Assembly (NCBI GenBank): GCA_001464125.1
Contig: LNEP01000003.1
Span: forward strand, 186,001-250,000
Length of the DNA stretch: 64,000 nt
Direction: 5' to 3'
Origin: Betaproteobacteria bacterium Ga0077540
GTDB lineage: Bacteria; Pseudomonadota; Gammaproteobacteria; Burkholderiales; Methylophilaceae
A model generated the notes under the pieces. It ran no database searches and was not told the DNA's origin. It saw only the letters and a program-made list of their open reading frames with translations. This document shows, in pieces, positions 1 to 7,714 of this stretch. The position numbers and the translations under genes were made by a program. Position 1 is the stretch's first letter, and each line of letters starts with the position of its first letter.

Positions 1-330
1 TACAACGGTTTGACTGCTGAAGATGGTAAATTATTTGTCAGCCACACTCTAGGTTCGGTCTATTCACTAGACTATGAAAATGGTCGTACTTTCTGGCGCC
101 AAGGCAATTTAGCTAACCGACGTCTCACCAAACCATTATCAATGGGTACGTTTATCGCTGTCGGTGATCTGGAAGGTTATATTCACTTCTTGAGCCGTGA
201 CGATGGTAGCTTCGTCGGTCGAATTAAAATTGATGACGAAGCGGTGATGTCTATCGTGGCTGGCAACAACTCCTCTCAACTGATTGCGGAAACACGTGGT
301 GGCGGCCTATATGCCATCACAGTCAAATAA
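1..330 (+). CDS. bamB: Outer membrane assembly factor BamB, C-terminal part (5' end outside window)
   Basis: The reading frame is open from base 1 and ends at the TAA at 328-330, so only about the last 109 residues are present. They show repeated beta-propeller blades of the PQQ-like type (GRTFWRQ, VGDLEGYIHFLSRDDGSFVGR, GGGLYAI), as expected for the periplasmic lipoprotein BamB of the beta-barrel assembly machinery. The gene ends 3 nt before der, and bamB-der adjacency is usual in beta- and gammaproteobacteria, which supports the call. The signal peptide and lipobox are upstream of the window and cannot be checked. Confidence 0.9.
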   Translation, partial: YNGLTAEDGKLFVSHTLGSVYSLDYENGRTFWRQGNLANRRLTKPLSMGTFIAVGDLEGYIHFLSRDDGSFVGRIKIDDEAVMSIVAGNNSSQLIAETRGGGLYAITVK

Positions 331-333
331 CTT

Positions 334-1764
334 ATGTTACCCACCATTGTATTAGTCGGCCGACCCAACGTCGGCAAATCCACACTATTTAACCGCCTAA
401 CCAAAAGTAGAGATGCGTTAGTAGCAGATTTGCCCGGCCTCACGCGCGACCGTCATTACGGGCGAGGCATTGGCGCTAGTAAACCATACCTAGTCATTGA
501 TACAGGCGGCTTTGAACCTACAGCCGAAAGCGGCATTCTCAAAGAAATGGCCAAACAAACCTTGCTTGCGATTGATGAAGCAGACGTGATTATCTTTTTG
601 GTGGATGGTCGTGCTGGTTTAACGCCACAAGAATTTATCATCGCCGATAAACTACGCAAGGCGCAACGCCCAGTGTTACTGGCTGTCAACAAAACCGAAG
701 GTATGAATAAGGCAGTCGTCGCTGCAGACTTTCATGAGTTAGGTCTGGGTGATCCGCTTTCTATCTCCTCTGCGCATGGTGAAGGTGTTAAAGATATCGT
801 CGAGTTAGCACTCGAGCATTTTCCAGAACCTGAGATTGACGAGACCAAGACCAACGATAAAATCCCGCGTATCGCCATTGTGGGCAGACCCAACGTCGGC
901 AAGTCTACGCTGGTTAATGCATTGTTAGGTGAAGACCGGGTGATTGCTTTTGATGAACCTGGGACCACCCGCGACTCCATTGAAATTGATTTAGAAAAAA
1001 ATGGTAAACGTTACACCATTATCGACACTGCTGGCGTGCGTAAGCGCGGGCGAGTATTTGAAGCGATTGAGAAGTTCTCGGTCGTTAAAACCATGCAAGC
1101 TATTGAAGATGCCAATGTGGCGATTTTAGTAGTCGACGCACAAGAAGGAATCACCGAACAAGATGCGCACGTGGCAGCCTATATTCTAGACTCCGGACGT
1201 GCTTTGGTGGTTGCTATTAATAAGTGGGATGGCCTGAAGGAAGACGAACGTGACTGGATTAAACGCGAAATTGACCGCAAGTTAATTTTTCTAGACTTTG
1301 CCAAATTTCATTACATCTCGGCGTTGCGTAAAAAGGGTTTGCCTGAGTTACTCAGCTCAGTTGATGACGCGTTTAAAGCAGCCATGACCAAGTTACCCAC
1401 ACCGCAACTCACACGGGTACTCACAGATGCTATCGCGCAACACCAGCCGCCCATCACGCGCGGTATTCGTCCCAAACTGCGCTACGCGCACCAAGGTGGT
1501 ATGAATCCACCAATTGTCGTGATTCATGGCACACATATCGATGGCATCAAAGATAGCTATAAACGCTATTTGGAAGGTGTTTTCCGCAAGACTTTCCAAC
1601 TCACAGGCACGCCCCTACGCGTGCAGTTTAATCAGGGTGAAAATCCATTTGCAGAACCTGAAAAGCGCAAATCCGGCGAGGGTATTGTGAGCATGCGCCG
1701 TAGAAAAACAGCACAACGCGCAGAGCTGAAAGCAAAAAAAGACGCAGAAAACAAAAAGCGTTAA
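334..1764 (+). CDS. der: GTPase Der (EngA), ribosome assembly
   Basis: 476 residues, normal for Der, an essential double-GTPase needed for maturation of the 50S subunit. Two P-loops of sequence GRPNVGKST lie at about residues 9-17 and 183-191. The second domain has a standard INKWD G4 motif near residue 295. The first domain has NKTE instead of NKxD; from memory a Glu here is common in betaproteobacterial Der proteins, so I do not treat it as a defect. A KH-like domain and a basic C-terminal tail ([15 protein letters not shown]) follow. It starts 3 nt after bamB, probably in one transcript, and is followed by a hairpin shared with the convergent PEP-CTERM gene. Confidence 0.97.
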   Translation: MLPTIVLVGRPNVGKSTLFNRLTKSRDALVADLPGLTRDRHYGRGIGASKPYLVIDTGGFEPTAESGILKEMAKQTLLAIDEADVIIFLVDGRAGLTPQEFIIADKLRKAQRPVLLAVNKTEGMNKAVVAADFHELGLGDPLSISSAHGEGVKDIVELALEHFPEPEIDETKTNDKIPRIAIVGRPNVGKSTLVNALLGEDRVIAFDEPGTTRDSIEIDLEKNGKRYTIIDTAGVRKRGRVFEAIEKFSVVKTMQAIEDANVAILVVDAQEGITEQDAHVAAYILDSGRALVVAINKWDGLKEDERDWIKREIDRKLIFLDFAKFHYISALRKKGLPELLSSVDDAFKAAMTKLPTPQLTRVLTDAIAQHQPPITRGIRPKLRYAHQGGMNPPIVVIHGTHIDGIKDSYKRYLEGVFRKTFQLTGTPLRVQFNQGENPFAEPEKRKSGEGIVSMRRRKTAQRAELKAKKDAENKKR

Positions 1765-1784
1765 TTGATACTGCACGAAAATCA

Positions 1785-1806
1785 CCCCAACCCAGTTGAG
1801 TTGGGG
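1785..1806. terminator. Hairpin between convergent der and PEP-CTERM gene
   Basis: CCCCAAC (1785-1791) pairs with GTTGGGG (1800-1806) around an 8-nt loop. T-rich sequence follows on the plus side and a short T stretch on the minus side, so it can serve both converging genes. The U-tract is imperfect, hence moderate confidence. Confidence 0.6.
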
Positions 1807-1817
1807 CAATTCTAATT

Positions 1818-2699
1818 TTATTTTTGTTTGCGACGTGCACTAAACCCCAAAATACCCAAACCAGCAATCAGCATGGCATACGTTTCTGGCTCTGGTACTG
1901 GTGCCACGGTTAAGCCATTAATAGTACCGTTAAATGTACTCACCCACTCCGCTTGGCCTGTTATGGTGTTGATTCTAATGAACTCAGACTTCAAAAAGCC
2001 ATTGTCCATATTCACAGCGGCATAACCAATCCCATTCGCATCAACCTCAAAGCCATTAGCACTCAAAATATCAATGCCTAAACCACCGATGATGCTGATG
2101 GATGGATTATTAAAAGCGGTTGTTGCAACATTAAGCGTGTCGTTTGCGCTATTGATGTAATACAGGGCAGTGCTGCTTGGTACAGTGGTTGGATTATTTG
2201 CATTACTGTTTGTATAAGAAACACCAGTAAAGCCCGTAATCAAGGAAGTGGCTAATGTCACAGCACCCGTATTGACGTTGACAGCATAATTATCGCCAGT
2301 TGAACTAACCAAACGTAATGAAGACGCACCGCTGATATCTGCCACTGGGTTAAAATCAAAACCGTATGACTTGCTTGCAGCCACTACTGGATTGGCCAAA
2401 CTTGCCACAAATGTGCTGCTGCCAGTGTATGCATCAATCGTGTAAATTTTATTGCTACGTGTAATGCCGTATACCGTGTTATTAGATGGGCGCAAGTCAA
2501 TCCCAATAAAACTTTCACCTGCTGCATCGCCGGAAATAGTATTAAACACTGCATCCCCAGCATTGCTTACATTAAATACACCAATTTGATTGCTACTATT
2601 AATCGCAACTAAATTCGCAGCATAGACACTTGTCGCAGACATCGACATGAGCACCGTCGCAAATACACTCGCCTTCCAAATCAATTTAGAACTTCGCAT
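1818..2699 (-). CDS. PEP-CTERM sorted secreted protein, DUF4394-like
   Basis: I chose the ATG at 2699 (293 aa) over the upstream in-frame start at 2723, because a GGAG motif sits 6-7 nt before it. The protein has a signal peptide of about 27 residues ending VYA. The body is poor in Cys and rich in Asn, Ser and Thr, with repeated NTVYGITRSNKIYTID-like blades as in DUF4394 proteins. A PEP-CTERM tail follows: VPEPETYAMLIAGLGILGF, then ARRKQK. PEP-CTERM proteins are processed by an exosortase and are tied to exopolysaccharide and floc formation; no exosortase gene is in this window. The specific function is unknown. Confidence 0.85.
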   Translation of the reverse strand: MRSSKLIWKASVFATVLMSMSATSVYAANLVAINSSNQIGVFNVSNAGDAVFNTISGDAAGESFIGIDLRPSNNTVYGITRSNKIYTIDAYTGSSTFVASLANPVVAASKSYGFDFNPVADISGASSLRLVSSTGDNYAVNVNTGAVTLATSLITGFTGVSYTNSNANNPTTVPSSTALYYINSANDTLNVATTAFNNPSISIIGGLGIDILSANGFEVDANGIGYAAVNMDNGFLKSEFIRINTITGQAEWVSTFNGTINGLTVAPVPEPETYAMLIAGLGILGFSARRKQK

Positions 2700-3148
2700 T
2701 TCATTCTCCAAAGAATAATTCACAAAAATTGATCATTTCCTCAGTGTCTGCATCGAATTACGCTAACGCTTGCAAGGACGTTAAGAAAATAACCATTTGT
2801 TGCGCCACTCAAATTCACCATTTCATCAAGCTTTTAATGCATAGTTGAGCACGCGAATTAATTAGCGCGTGAAATGATATTAAACTAACTTTATGACACA
2901 TTTATTCAAAGTTGGATTAGGCTTAACTAGTACCATTTGACAGAAATTTTCTGAAAAGGCATTTACTTTAATTGATACATAATCTCAATAAATATGACCG
3001 ACAGAATAGATTTGCTATGAAATCTATCTCAAACATAATTATTTACATGAAATATTGAAAATATTAGACAGGTATATAAAAAATATGACCCAAAAAAACC
3101 TGATAGAGTGTAATATTTAAATTATTTTAATAACAATTCATCGTCCAA
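2700..3148. other. AT-rich divergent intergenic region with three inverted repeats
   Basis: 449 bp without a credible gene, between the PEP-CTERM gene and ohrR, which diverge. Inverted repeats are seen at 2850-2871 (CACGCG-N10-CGCGTG), 2941-2953 (CAGAAA-T-TTTCTG) and 3006-3027 (ATAGATTT-N6-AAATCTAT). They may be operators. A TTGACA-like hexamer lies at 2937-2942, but I see no convincing -10 at the right distance. I did not find a clear OhrR-type TACAATT palindrome in front of ohrR. Confidence 0.4.
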
Positions 3149-3610
3149 ATGAAACACATCAACTTACGGCTAGATAACCAATTATGTTTTGCGTTGTATT
3201 CAGCAACGCATGCACTCACCCGCGCATACAGAAACGCGTTAGACGAAAAAGGCCTCACCTATACCCAATACTTGGTTCTGCTTGTTCTATGGGAATACAA
3301 CACCATGAGTGTCAGTGCTATTGCACAAAAGCTAGACTTAGATTCGGCCAGTTTAACCCCAATCTTAAAACGCTTAGAAACTGCTGGCATTTTGCAAAGG
3401 CTACGCAATAAATCAGATGAGCGCGTAGTAGAAATCAAACTCACCGAAAAAGGCTACGCGCTTCAAGATGAAGTGGCAGAAATCCAAAAAGGGGTCGCTT
3501 GTAAAACTGGTCTTAGTAATGAAGCGTTTGATCAACTTAAAAAATCACTGCATGATCTTGTCAGAGTGATGAACTCTGAAACCGAGGCACAGTCCGCTAA
3601 GGTCGCGTAA
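3149..3610 (+). CDS. ohrR: OhrR, organic-peroxide-sensing MarR-family repressor (2-Cys type)
   Basis: 153 residues with the MarR winged-helix fold. The N-terminal signature LDNQLCFALY is diagnostic for OhrR; its Cys13 is the peroxide-reactive cysteine. A second cysteine at position 118 lies 105 residues downstream, the same spacing as Cys22/Cys127 of Xanthomonas OhrR, so this should be a 2-Cys sensor that forms a disulfide. DNA-binding helix: ASLTPILKRLETAGIL; wing: NKSDERVVEIKLTEKG. OhrR normally controls ohr, but no ohr gene is adjacent, so its target is elsewhere or in the divergent region. A strong terminator follows directly. Confidence 0.9.
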   Translation: MKHINLRLDNQLCFALYSATHALTRAYRNALDEKGLTYTQYLVLLVLWEYNTMSVSAIAQKLDLDSASLTPILKRLETAGILQRLRNKSDERVVEIKLTEKGYALQDEVAEIQKGVACKTGLSNEAFDQLKKSLHDLVRVMNSETEAQSAKVA

Positions 3611-3623
3611 TTTGATTTGATAC

Positions 3624-3649
3624 AAAAAACCCGCTACAGCGGGTTTTTT
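3624..3649 (+). terminator. Intrinsic terminator of ohrR
   Basis: CCCGC (3630-3634), loop TACA, GCGGG (3639-3643), then six T; an A-run precedes the stem, so the A and T tracts extend the pairing. Located 14 nt after the ohrR stop. Confidence 0.9.
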
Positions 3650-3849
3650 GTTTGGTGGAGCAGGCGGGATTGCTCAGCTTTCGCATTACACCCGCGAAAA
3701 CTTCGGCCTAAAGGCCCGCTTCGCAGGCTCAGCGTCCAAGCAACCAGTGGTTGCTTAGTCGAACCCGAGGCAGCTTCTCATCCTCACCCACTACACAAAC
3801 AAAAACACCACCCGAAGGTGGTGTTTATTGTTTGGTGGAGCAGGCGGGA
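3648..3849. repeat. 22-bp direct repeat duplicating the 3' end of ssrA
   Basis: An identical 22-bp sequence (core TTTGGTGGAGCAGGCGGGA) occurs at 3648-3669 and 3828-3849, exactly 180 bp apart. The right copy is the 3' CCA end and acceptor/T-arm start of tmRNA. The left copy is a detached duplicate lying beyond the tmRNA terminator. The 3' end of ssrA is a classic integration site for tyrosine-recombinase elements, so this looks like an att-type scar, but the segment between the copies contains no integrase or other gene. Confidence 0.75.
3803..3826 (-). terminator. Intrinsic terminator of ssrA (tmRNA)
   Basis: Ten-base-pair stem (AACACCACC type) closed by a TTCG tetraloop as read on the minus strand, followed by a T-run. 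It begins 7 nt after the CCA end of tmRNA. Confidence 0.85.
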
Positions 3850-4197
3850 ATCGAACCCGCGTCCGCAAGCCCTCCACAGACAGTTCTACATACTTAGCTG
3901 TGTTGTTTAATTTAACCGTACACTCACCAACGAGCAAGCAAATGTAAAGCGAGTTACCTTAGATTTAATGATGTATTAAGTAACCCAATACACCACGATC
4001 TTCTCTTTATGACGCTGCTGCTAGTTACCTAGCCCGACCGAGAAGCCCTTCGGTGCAGCGTTCAGCCGGTATTAAGCGGCTAAAGCGTAAGTTTCGTCGT
4101 TTGCGACTATACTTGTTCAGATGGATTTACGAGGAAACCTGAACCCTCGGTATGCCCTGCACTGCTTTGCAACCCACGTCGAAACCTGGTCAGCCCC
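3833..4197 (-). ncRNA. ssrA: Transfer-messenger RNA (tmRNA, SsrA)
   Basis: About 365 nt on the minus strand. The 5' end begins GGGGCTGACCAGGTTTCGAC at 4197. The 3' end carries the tRNA-like T-arm GGTTCGATTCC and ends in CTCCACCA at 3833, with CCA encoded. The internal tag frame reads ANDETYALAA followed by TAA. tmRNA with SmpB (smpB at 46.6-47.1 kb here) rescues stalled ribosomes and marks the nascent peptide for proteolysis. It is a one-piece, non-permuted form. Boundaries are inferred from the conserved ends. Confidence 0.95.
4072..4104 (-). other. tmRNA proteolysis-tag reading frame
   Basis: Resume codon GCA at 4104-4102, coding A-N-D-E-T-Y-A-L-A-A and a TAA stop. The YALAA end is the degron recognised by ClpXP/ClpAP. 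Thr at position 5, where ANDENYALAA has Asn, is a small variation. Confidence 0.92.
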
Positions 4198-4313
4198 AAA
4201 GCTTTTTACATTATACGTCATAACGCGGTTACTATCACTTTTGTTGACCGCTCTTAGCAAAACGTCTGACATGTTACAATTTGGGATTAATTTTAATAAT
4301 TCAAGATACTGTT

Positions 4314-5177
4314 GTGAAAAAGCTGGTTATTTTTGGTGTTGGCCTTATTGGTGGCTCGGTTGCGCTTGCTTTAAAAAAAGCAGGCGTTAACACCCAGATC
4401 GTGGGCGTTGGACGTACGCGTCAAAGCCTGAATGAGGCTTTAAATTTGGGTATTATTGATGTTGCTGAGTCTGATATTCAAGCAGCAGTGCATGATGCGG
4501 ACGTAATTATGCTGGCGGCCCCAGTTGCACAAACCACACAAATTCTAAAAAGTATCCAACCATTTCTACAAGCCAATACAGTAATCACCGATGCAGGTAG
4601 TACCAAAGGCGATGTATTGAACAGTGCCAAAACCGTCTTGGGTAGCCAATTTAATCAGTTTATTGGCGGACACCCGATTGCAGGCGCTGAAAAAAGTGGT
4701 GCCGCTGCCGCCATGGCCGATTTATTTGTGGCTAAAAATGTAGTGCTGACACCCACGGATGAAACAAATCCTGAAGCTGTGAACACAGTAACCACGTTAT
4801 GGCGTGATTGTGGTGCCAATATCACTACCATGTCAGCTGAACAACATGACGCGATTTTTGCCGCAGTAAGTCACCTACCCCATTTGCTGGCATTTGCTCT
4901 GGTGGATGATATTGCATCGCGCCCCAATGCCTCACAGTTATTCAGTTTTGCTGCCAGTGGTTTTAGAGACTTCACACGTATTGCAGGTAGCCATCCAGAA
5001 ATGTGGCGCGATATCAGCTTGGCCAATAGACAAGCATTAATTAATGAAATCAGCGCCTTTGAACAAGAATTAGCCACCGTGAAACAATTGCTGACGCAAA
5101 GCGATAGCGCTGGTTTAGAAGCGTTGTTCGAGCGCGCCAGCCATGCCAGAAACCAATGGGCAAAGCGCCAACAATAA
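4314..5177 (+). CDS. tyrA: Prephenate/arogenate dehydrogenase TyrA
   Basis: NAD(P)-dependent oxidative decarboxylation of prephenate (or arogenate) in tyrosine synthesis. I place the start at GTG 4314 (287 aa): the Rossmann fold begins immediately ([19 protein letters not shown]), while the longer frame from a TTG at 4281 adds eleven unlikely residues. Conserved [12 protein letters not shown] and the catalytic-region sequence [13 protein letters not shown] are present. No fused chorismate mutase or ACT domain is seen, so this is the monofunctional form. It lies 46 nt before aroA, forming an aromatic amino acid pair. Confidence 0.92.
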   Translation: MKKLVIFGVGLIGGSVALALKKAGVNTQIVGVGRTRQSLNEALNLGIIDVAESDIQAAVHDADVIMLAAPVAQTTQILKSIQPFLQANTVITDAGSTKGDVLNSAKTVLGSQFNQFIGGHPIAGAEKSGAAAAMADLFVAKNVVLTPTDETNPEAVNTVTTLWRDCGANITTMSAEQHDAIFAAVSHLPHLLAFALVDDIASRPNASQLFSFAASGFRDFTRIAGSHPEMWRDISLANRQALINEISAFEQELATVKQLLTQSDSAGLEALFERASHARNQWAKRQQ

Positions 5178-5223
5178 CAGCCGGCATCATCATCAAAACT
5201 CATCATTAGAACTAGCAAATACC

Positions 5224-6504
5224 ATGGAACAATTACTTTTAGACGCCTTTCACCATGCCAACGGCGAGATTAAACTACCAGGCTCAAAAAGTATTTCCAA
5301 CCGTACTTTGCTATTGGCTGCGTTATCCAAAGGCACTACGCTAATTCGAGATTTACTGATTTCCGATGACACCAATCGCATGTTAGATGCACTCAAGCTA
5401 TTGGGAGTTACATTAGATCAATGTGGCGAGCACGACTGGAAAGTGACCGGTTGTGCCGGGCAATTTCCCAACAAGCAAGCAGATTTGTTTTTAGGTAATG
5501 CCGGAACTGCATTCAGACCACTTACTGCTGCGTTAGCACTCTCTCACGGGCATTATCATCTGCATGGCGTACCGCGTATGCACGAGCGCCCAATAGGCGA
5601 TTTGGTAGATGCGCTACGTCAAGCCGGTGCAGGGATTGCATACGAGGCAAATAACGGATTCCCACCACTGAACATCTCCCCTGCTCAGTTAGATGTAAGA
5701 AATCCGATTCAAATCCGTGGCGACGTATCCAGCCAGTTTTTAACAGCATTGCTCATGGCGCTCCCGCTCACGCAGCAACAAGCAACCATAGAAGTGGTGG
5801 GCGAGCTAATTTCCAAGCCCTACATTGAAATCACACTGAATTTGATGGCCAAATTCGGCGTACATGTACAACGTGATGGCTGGCAGCGCTTTACGATTCC
5901 TGCGAACAGCCAGTATCAAAGTCCAGCTGAAATGTATGTAGAGGGAGATGCCTCGAGTGCTTCTTACTTTATTGCTGCCGGCGCCATCGCTGGCAATGTA
6001 ACGGTAACAGGGTTGGGACAAACCAGCATTCAGGGTGACGTGCGTTTTGCCGAGGCAGTGCAACTGATGGGTGGCAATATCCACTATGATATTAACCATA
6101 TTCAATCCAGCCAGGGCAAAGCAATCCAAGCGATTGATTTGGACTGCAATCATATCCCCGATGCCGCCATGACTTTGGCTATATTGGCATTATTTGCCGA
6201 GGGTACAACCACCTTAAGAAATATTGCCAGCTGGCGCGTAAAAGAAACCGACCGTATTGCAGCGATGGCGACTGAACTGCGCAAAGTGGGTGCGATTGTT
6301 GAGGAAGGCGCCGATTACATCAAAATCACACCCCCTGCACAACTTACACCGAATGCAGTCATTGACACCTATGACGACCACCGCATGGCGATGTGTTTTT
6401 CATTGGTGAGTTTAGGGGGCGTACCCATTACGATCAATGACCCTAACTGTGTGGCAAAAACCTTCCCTAACTACTTTGATGAATTCAAAAAACTGGTTTC
6501 ATAA
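5224..6504 (+). CDS. aroA: 3-phosphoshikimate 1-carboxyvinyltransferase (EPSP synthase)
   Basis: 426 aa from ATG 5224, close to the 427 aa of the E. coli enzyme; the frame extends upstream to 5143 but overlaps tyrA and adds a His/Asn-rich stretch without homology, so I reject it. It joins shikimate-3-phosphate and phosphoenolpyruvate to EPSP. Class I signatures are clear: [18 protein letters not shown] near the N terminus, [15 protein letters not shown] around residue 90, and [17 protein letters not shown] near residue 340. A Gly precedes Thr in GNAGTA, as in glyphosate-sensitive class I enzymes. Cotranscription with tyrA is likely; cmk and rpsA follow as in many proteobacteria. Confidence 0.96.
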   Translation: MEQLLLDAFHHANGEIKLPGSKSISNRTLLLAALSKGTTLIRDLLISDDTNRMLDALKLLGVTLDQCGEHDWKVTGCAGQFPNKQADLFLGNAGTAFRPLTAALALSHGHYHLHGVPRMHERPIGDLVDALRQAGAGIAYEANNGFPPLNISPAQLDVRNPIQIRGDVSSQFLTALLMALPLTQQQATIEVVGELISKPYIEITLNLMAKFGVHVQRDGWQRFTIPANSQYQSPAEMYVEGDASSASYFIAAGAIAGNVTVTGLGQTSIQGDVRFAEAVQLMGGNIHYDINHIQSSQGKAIQAIDLDCNHIPDAAMTLAILALFAEGTTTLRNIASWRVKETDRIAAMATELRKVGAIVEEGADYIKITPPAQLTPNAVIDTYDDHRMAMCFSLVSLGGVPITINDPNCVAKTFPNYFDEFKKLVS

Positions 6505-6524
6505 TCCAAGCAACATGGGCAACA

Positions 6525-6749
6525 TTAATGCAAGTGCATCCATCCTTGGCTAACCGCTTTTGCATGCCCTGCCGGATTTGAGGCTTCAAATTTTTTCCAA
6601 GCTTTTTCATGAAAATGAAATACCACGGTGTTGCATGTAGGCTCTATCACAGCCAACAATCCACCCACCATGGCACTGCCTGTTAGTAAATAACCCACCG
6701 TAAATGCTACGGTAAAGTGTAAAATTGCAAAGGTCATTGTTTTTGTCAT
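6525..6749 (-). CDS. DUF2061 small membrane protein
   Basis: 74 aa, on the opposite strand inside an otherwise plus-strand run (aroA to cmk). It matches the DUF2061 pattern: TFAILHFTVAFTVGYLLTG, a second hydrophobic segment with GGLLAVIEPTCNTVVFHFHEKAW, and a short polar tail ending in His. Two membrane helices are likely. The family has no established function. A GGAAAA-type ribosome site precedes the ATG. Confidence 0.8.
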   Translation of the reverse strand: MTKTMTFAILHFTVAFTVGYLLTGSAMVGGLLAVIEPTCNTVVFHFHEKAWKKFEASNPAGHAKAVSQGWMHLH

Positions 6750-6843
6750 GATTGTTTTCCTGCTTGTATTCGATGACCCATTATTGGATAGCGTGGTTAT
6801 TTAGTCCAATTGATTATTTCAAACAATTTGATAAGTTTTATTA

Positions 6844-7533
6844 ATGAGTAATATATCCACCCTTGTCCCTGTGATAGCGATTGATGGCCCTTCTGCCTCA
6901 GGCAAAGGCAGTGTTGCCGAGCTTGTTGCAGAACAGCTTGGATTCCATTATTTGGATTCAGGAGCTATTTACCGGATTGTTGCTTACGCCAGTCAGCAGA
7001 ATCAGATTGCATGGAGTGATGCGGAAGCTATCGCCAAACTGACTGCGCAACTTCATATTGAATTTTCACATGGCAATATTTTGCTTAACGGTAATGACAT
7101 CACCACCGAGGTGCGCAGCGAGGAAATGGGACGAGGTGCATCAGAGGTCGCGGTGCACCCAGCAGTGCGGCATGCCCTGCTCGATTTACAAAAACAGTTT
7201 CGGCAATTGCCTGGCTTGGTCGGAGATGGCCGAGACATGGCCTCTGTAGTGTTTCCGGATGCCATACTCAAAATATTCTTAACTGCCGATGTGGAAATTC
7301 GCGCGCAGCGACGTTACCAACAGTTACGCAACCGCGGACTAGCTGCTGATTACGAAACGATTTTACAAGATCTGCAAGCGCGTGATTTGCGTGATAGTCA
7401 ACGCAGTGCAGCACCCCTCAAACAGATGCCTGATGCACTATTATTGGACACATCTAACCGCACTATTCAGCAAGCAGTGGATTTTGTATTGAATGCTTAC
7501 AAAAAAACCACAGATACCTACAAAAAAACATAG
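6844..7533 (+). CDS. cmk: Cytidylate kinase
   Basis: 229 aa. It phosphorylates CMP/dCMP with ATP. The P-loop GPSASGKGSVAELVAEQLG starts near residue 15, followed by YLDSGAIYR. GDGRDMASVVFPDA (substrate binding) and the LID region RRYQQLRNRG are intact. The C terminus ends in a short internal repeat (YKKTTDTYKKT) made by a tandem 18-nt-like duplication, giving a slightly longer tail than usual. It lies just upstream of rpsA, which is the standard cmk-rpsA order, but rpsA has its own strong promoter immediately after this gene. Confidence 0.95.
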   Translation: MSNISTLVPVIAIDGPSASGKGSVAELVAEQLGFHYLDSGAIYRIVAYASQQNQIAWSDAEAIAKLTAQLHIEFSHGNILLNGNDITTEVRSEEMGRGASEVAVHPAVRHALLDLQKQFRQLPGLVGDGRDMASVVFPDAILKIFLTADVEIRAQRRYQQLRNRGLAADYETILQDLQARDLRDSQRSAAPLKQMPDALLLDTSNRTIQQAVDFVLNAYKKTTDTYKKT

Positions 7534-7552
7534 AAAAAAAGCATTTAAGTCA

Positions 7553-7581
7553 TTGAACATAAGATATTTTTTGTGTAATAT
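7553..7581 (+). promoter_or_regulatory. Strong sigma-70 promoter of rpsA
   Basis: TTGAAC (7553-7558), 17-bp spacer, TAATAT (7576-7581). The predicted start near 7588 gives a leader of about 127 nt before the rpsA ATG. Confidence 0.8.
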
Positions 7582-7592
7582 CGCAGGTTCGA

Positions 7593-7692
7593 ATTACGAC
7601 TACTTTTAGCCGTAATACTTTAATTAACTTCCCCACTGCTAGGTGGGATTACTTAATACCGACTTTGGATACCACTTTGGCTTATTAAGTAA
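7593..7692 (+). promoter_or_regulatory. Structured rpsA mRNA leader with three consecutive hairpins
   Basis: Hairpin 1: ATTACG (7593-7598) with CGTAAT (7611-7616), inner CTA/TAG. Hairpin 2: CCCAC (7632-7636) with GTGGG (7643-7647). Hairpin 3: a perfect 10-bp stem TTACTTAATA (7649-7658) with TATTAAGTAA (7683-7692), 24-nt loop containing GGA. No good Shine-Dalgarno precedes ATG 7715. E. coli rpsA likewise has a three-hairpin initiation region with poor SD, through which S1 represses its own translation. By analogy this is an autoregulatory leader. Confidence 0.65.
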
Positions 7693-7714
7693 CTTATTTG
7701 GATACAAACTTTTA

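Noticed and set aside
334-1764. NKTE instead of NKxD in the first GTPase domain of Der, as a possible defect
   Set aside because: From memory Glu at this position is usual in betaproteobacterial Der, so it is probably a clade feature.
1615-1867. Two minus-strand frames overlapping the end of der
   Set aside because: They run antisense to der and through the bidirectional terminator; no conserved protein features.
3617-3910. A 97-aa open frame spanning the ohrR terminator and the tmRNA 3' end
   Set aside because: It crosses two terminators and the antisense of tmRNA and contains WWSRRESNPRP, a familiar artefact from translating the tRNA-like T-arm region.
4121-4390. A plus-strand frame over the tmRNA 5' end
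   Set aside because: It is antisense to tmRNA and overlaps the tyrA start in another frame.
5143-5223. N-terminal extension of aroA
   Set aside because: It overlaps the tyrA end and codes a His/Asn-rich stretch; the family N terminus begins at ATG 5224.
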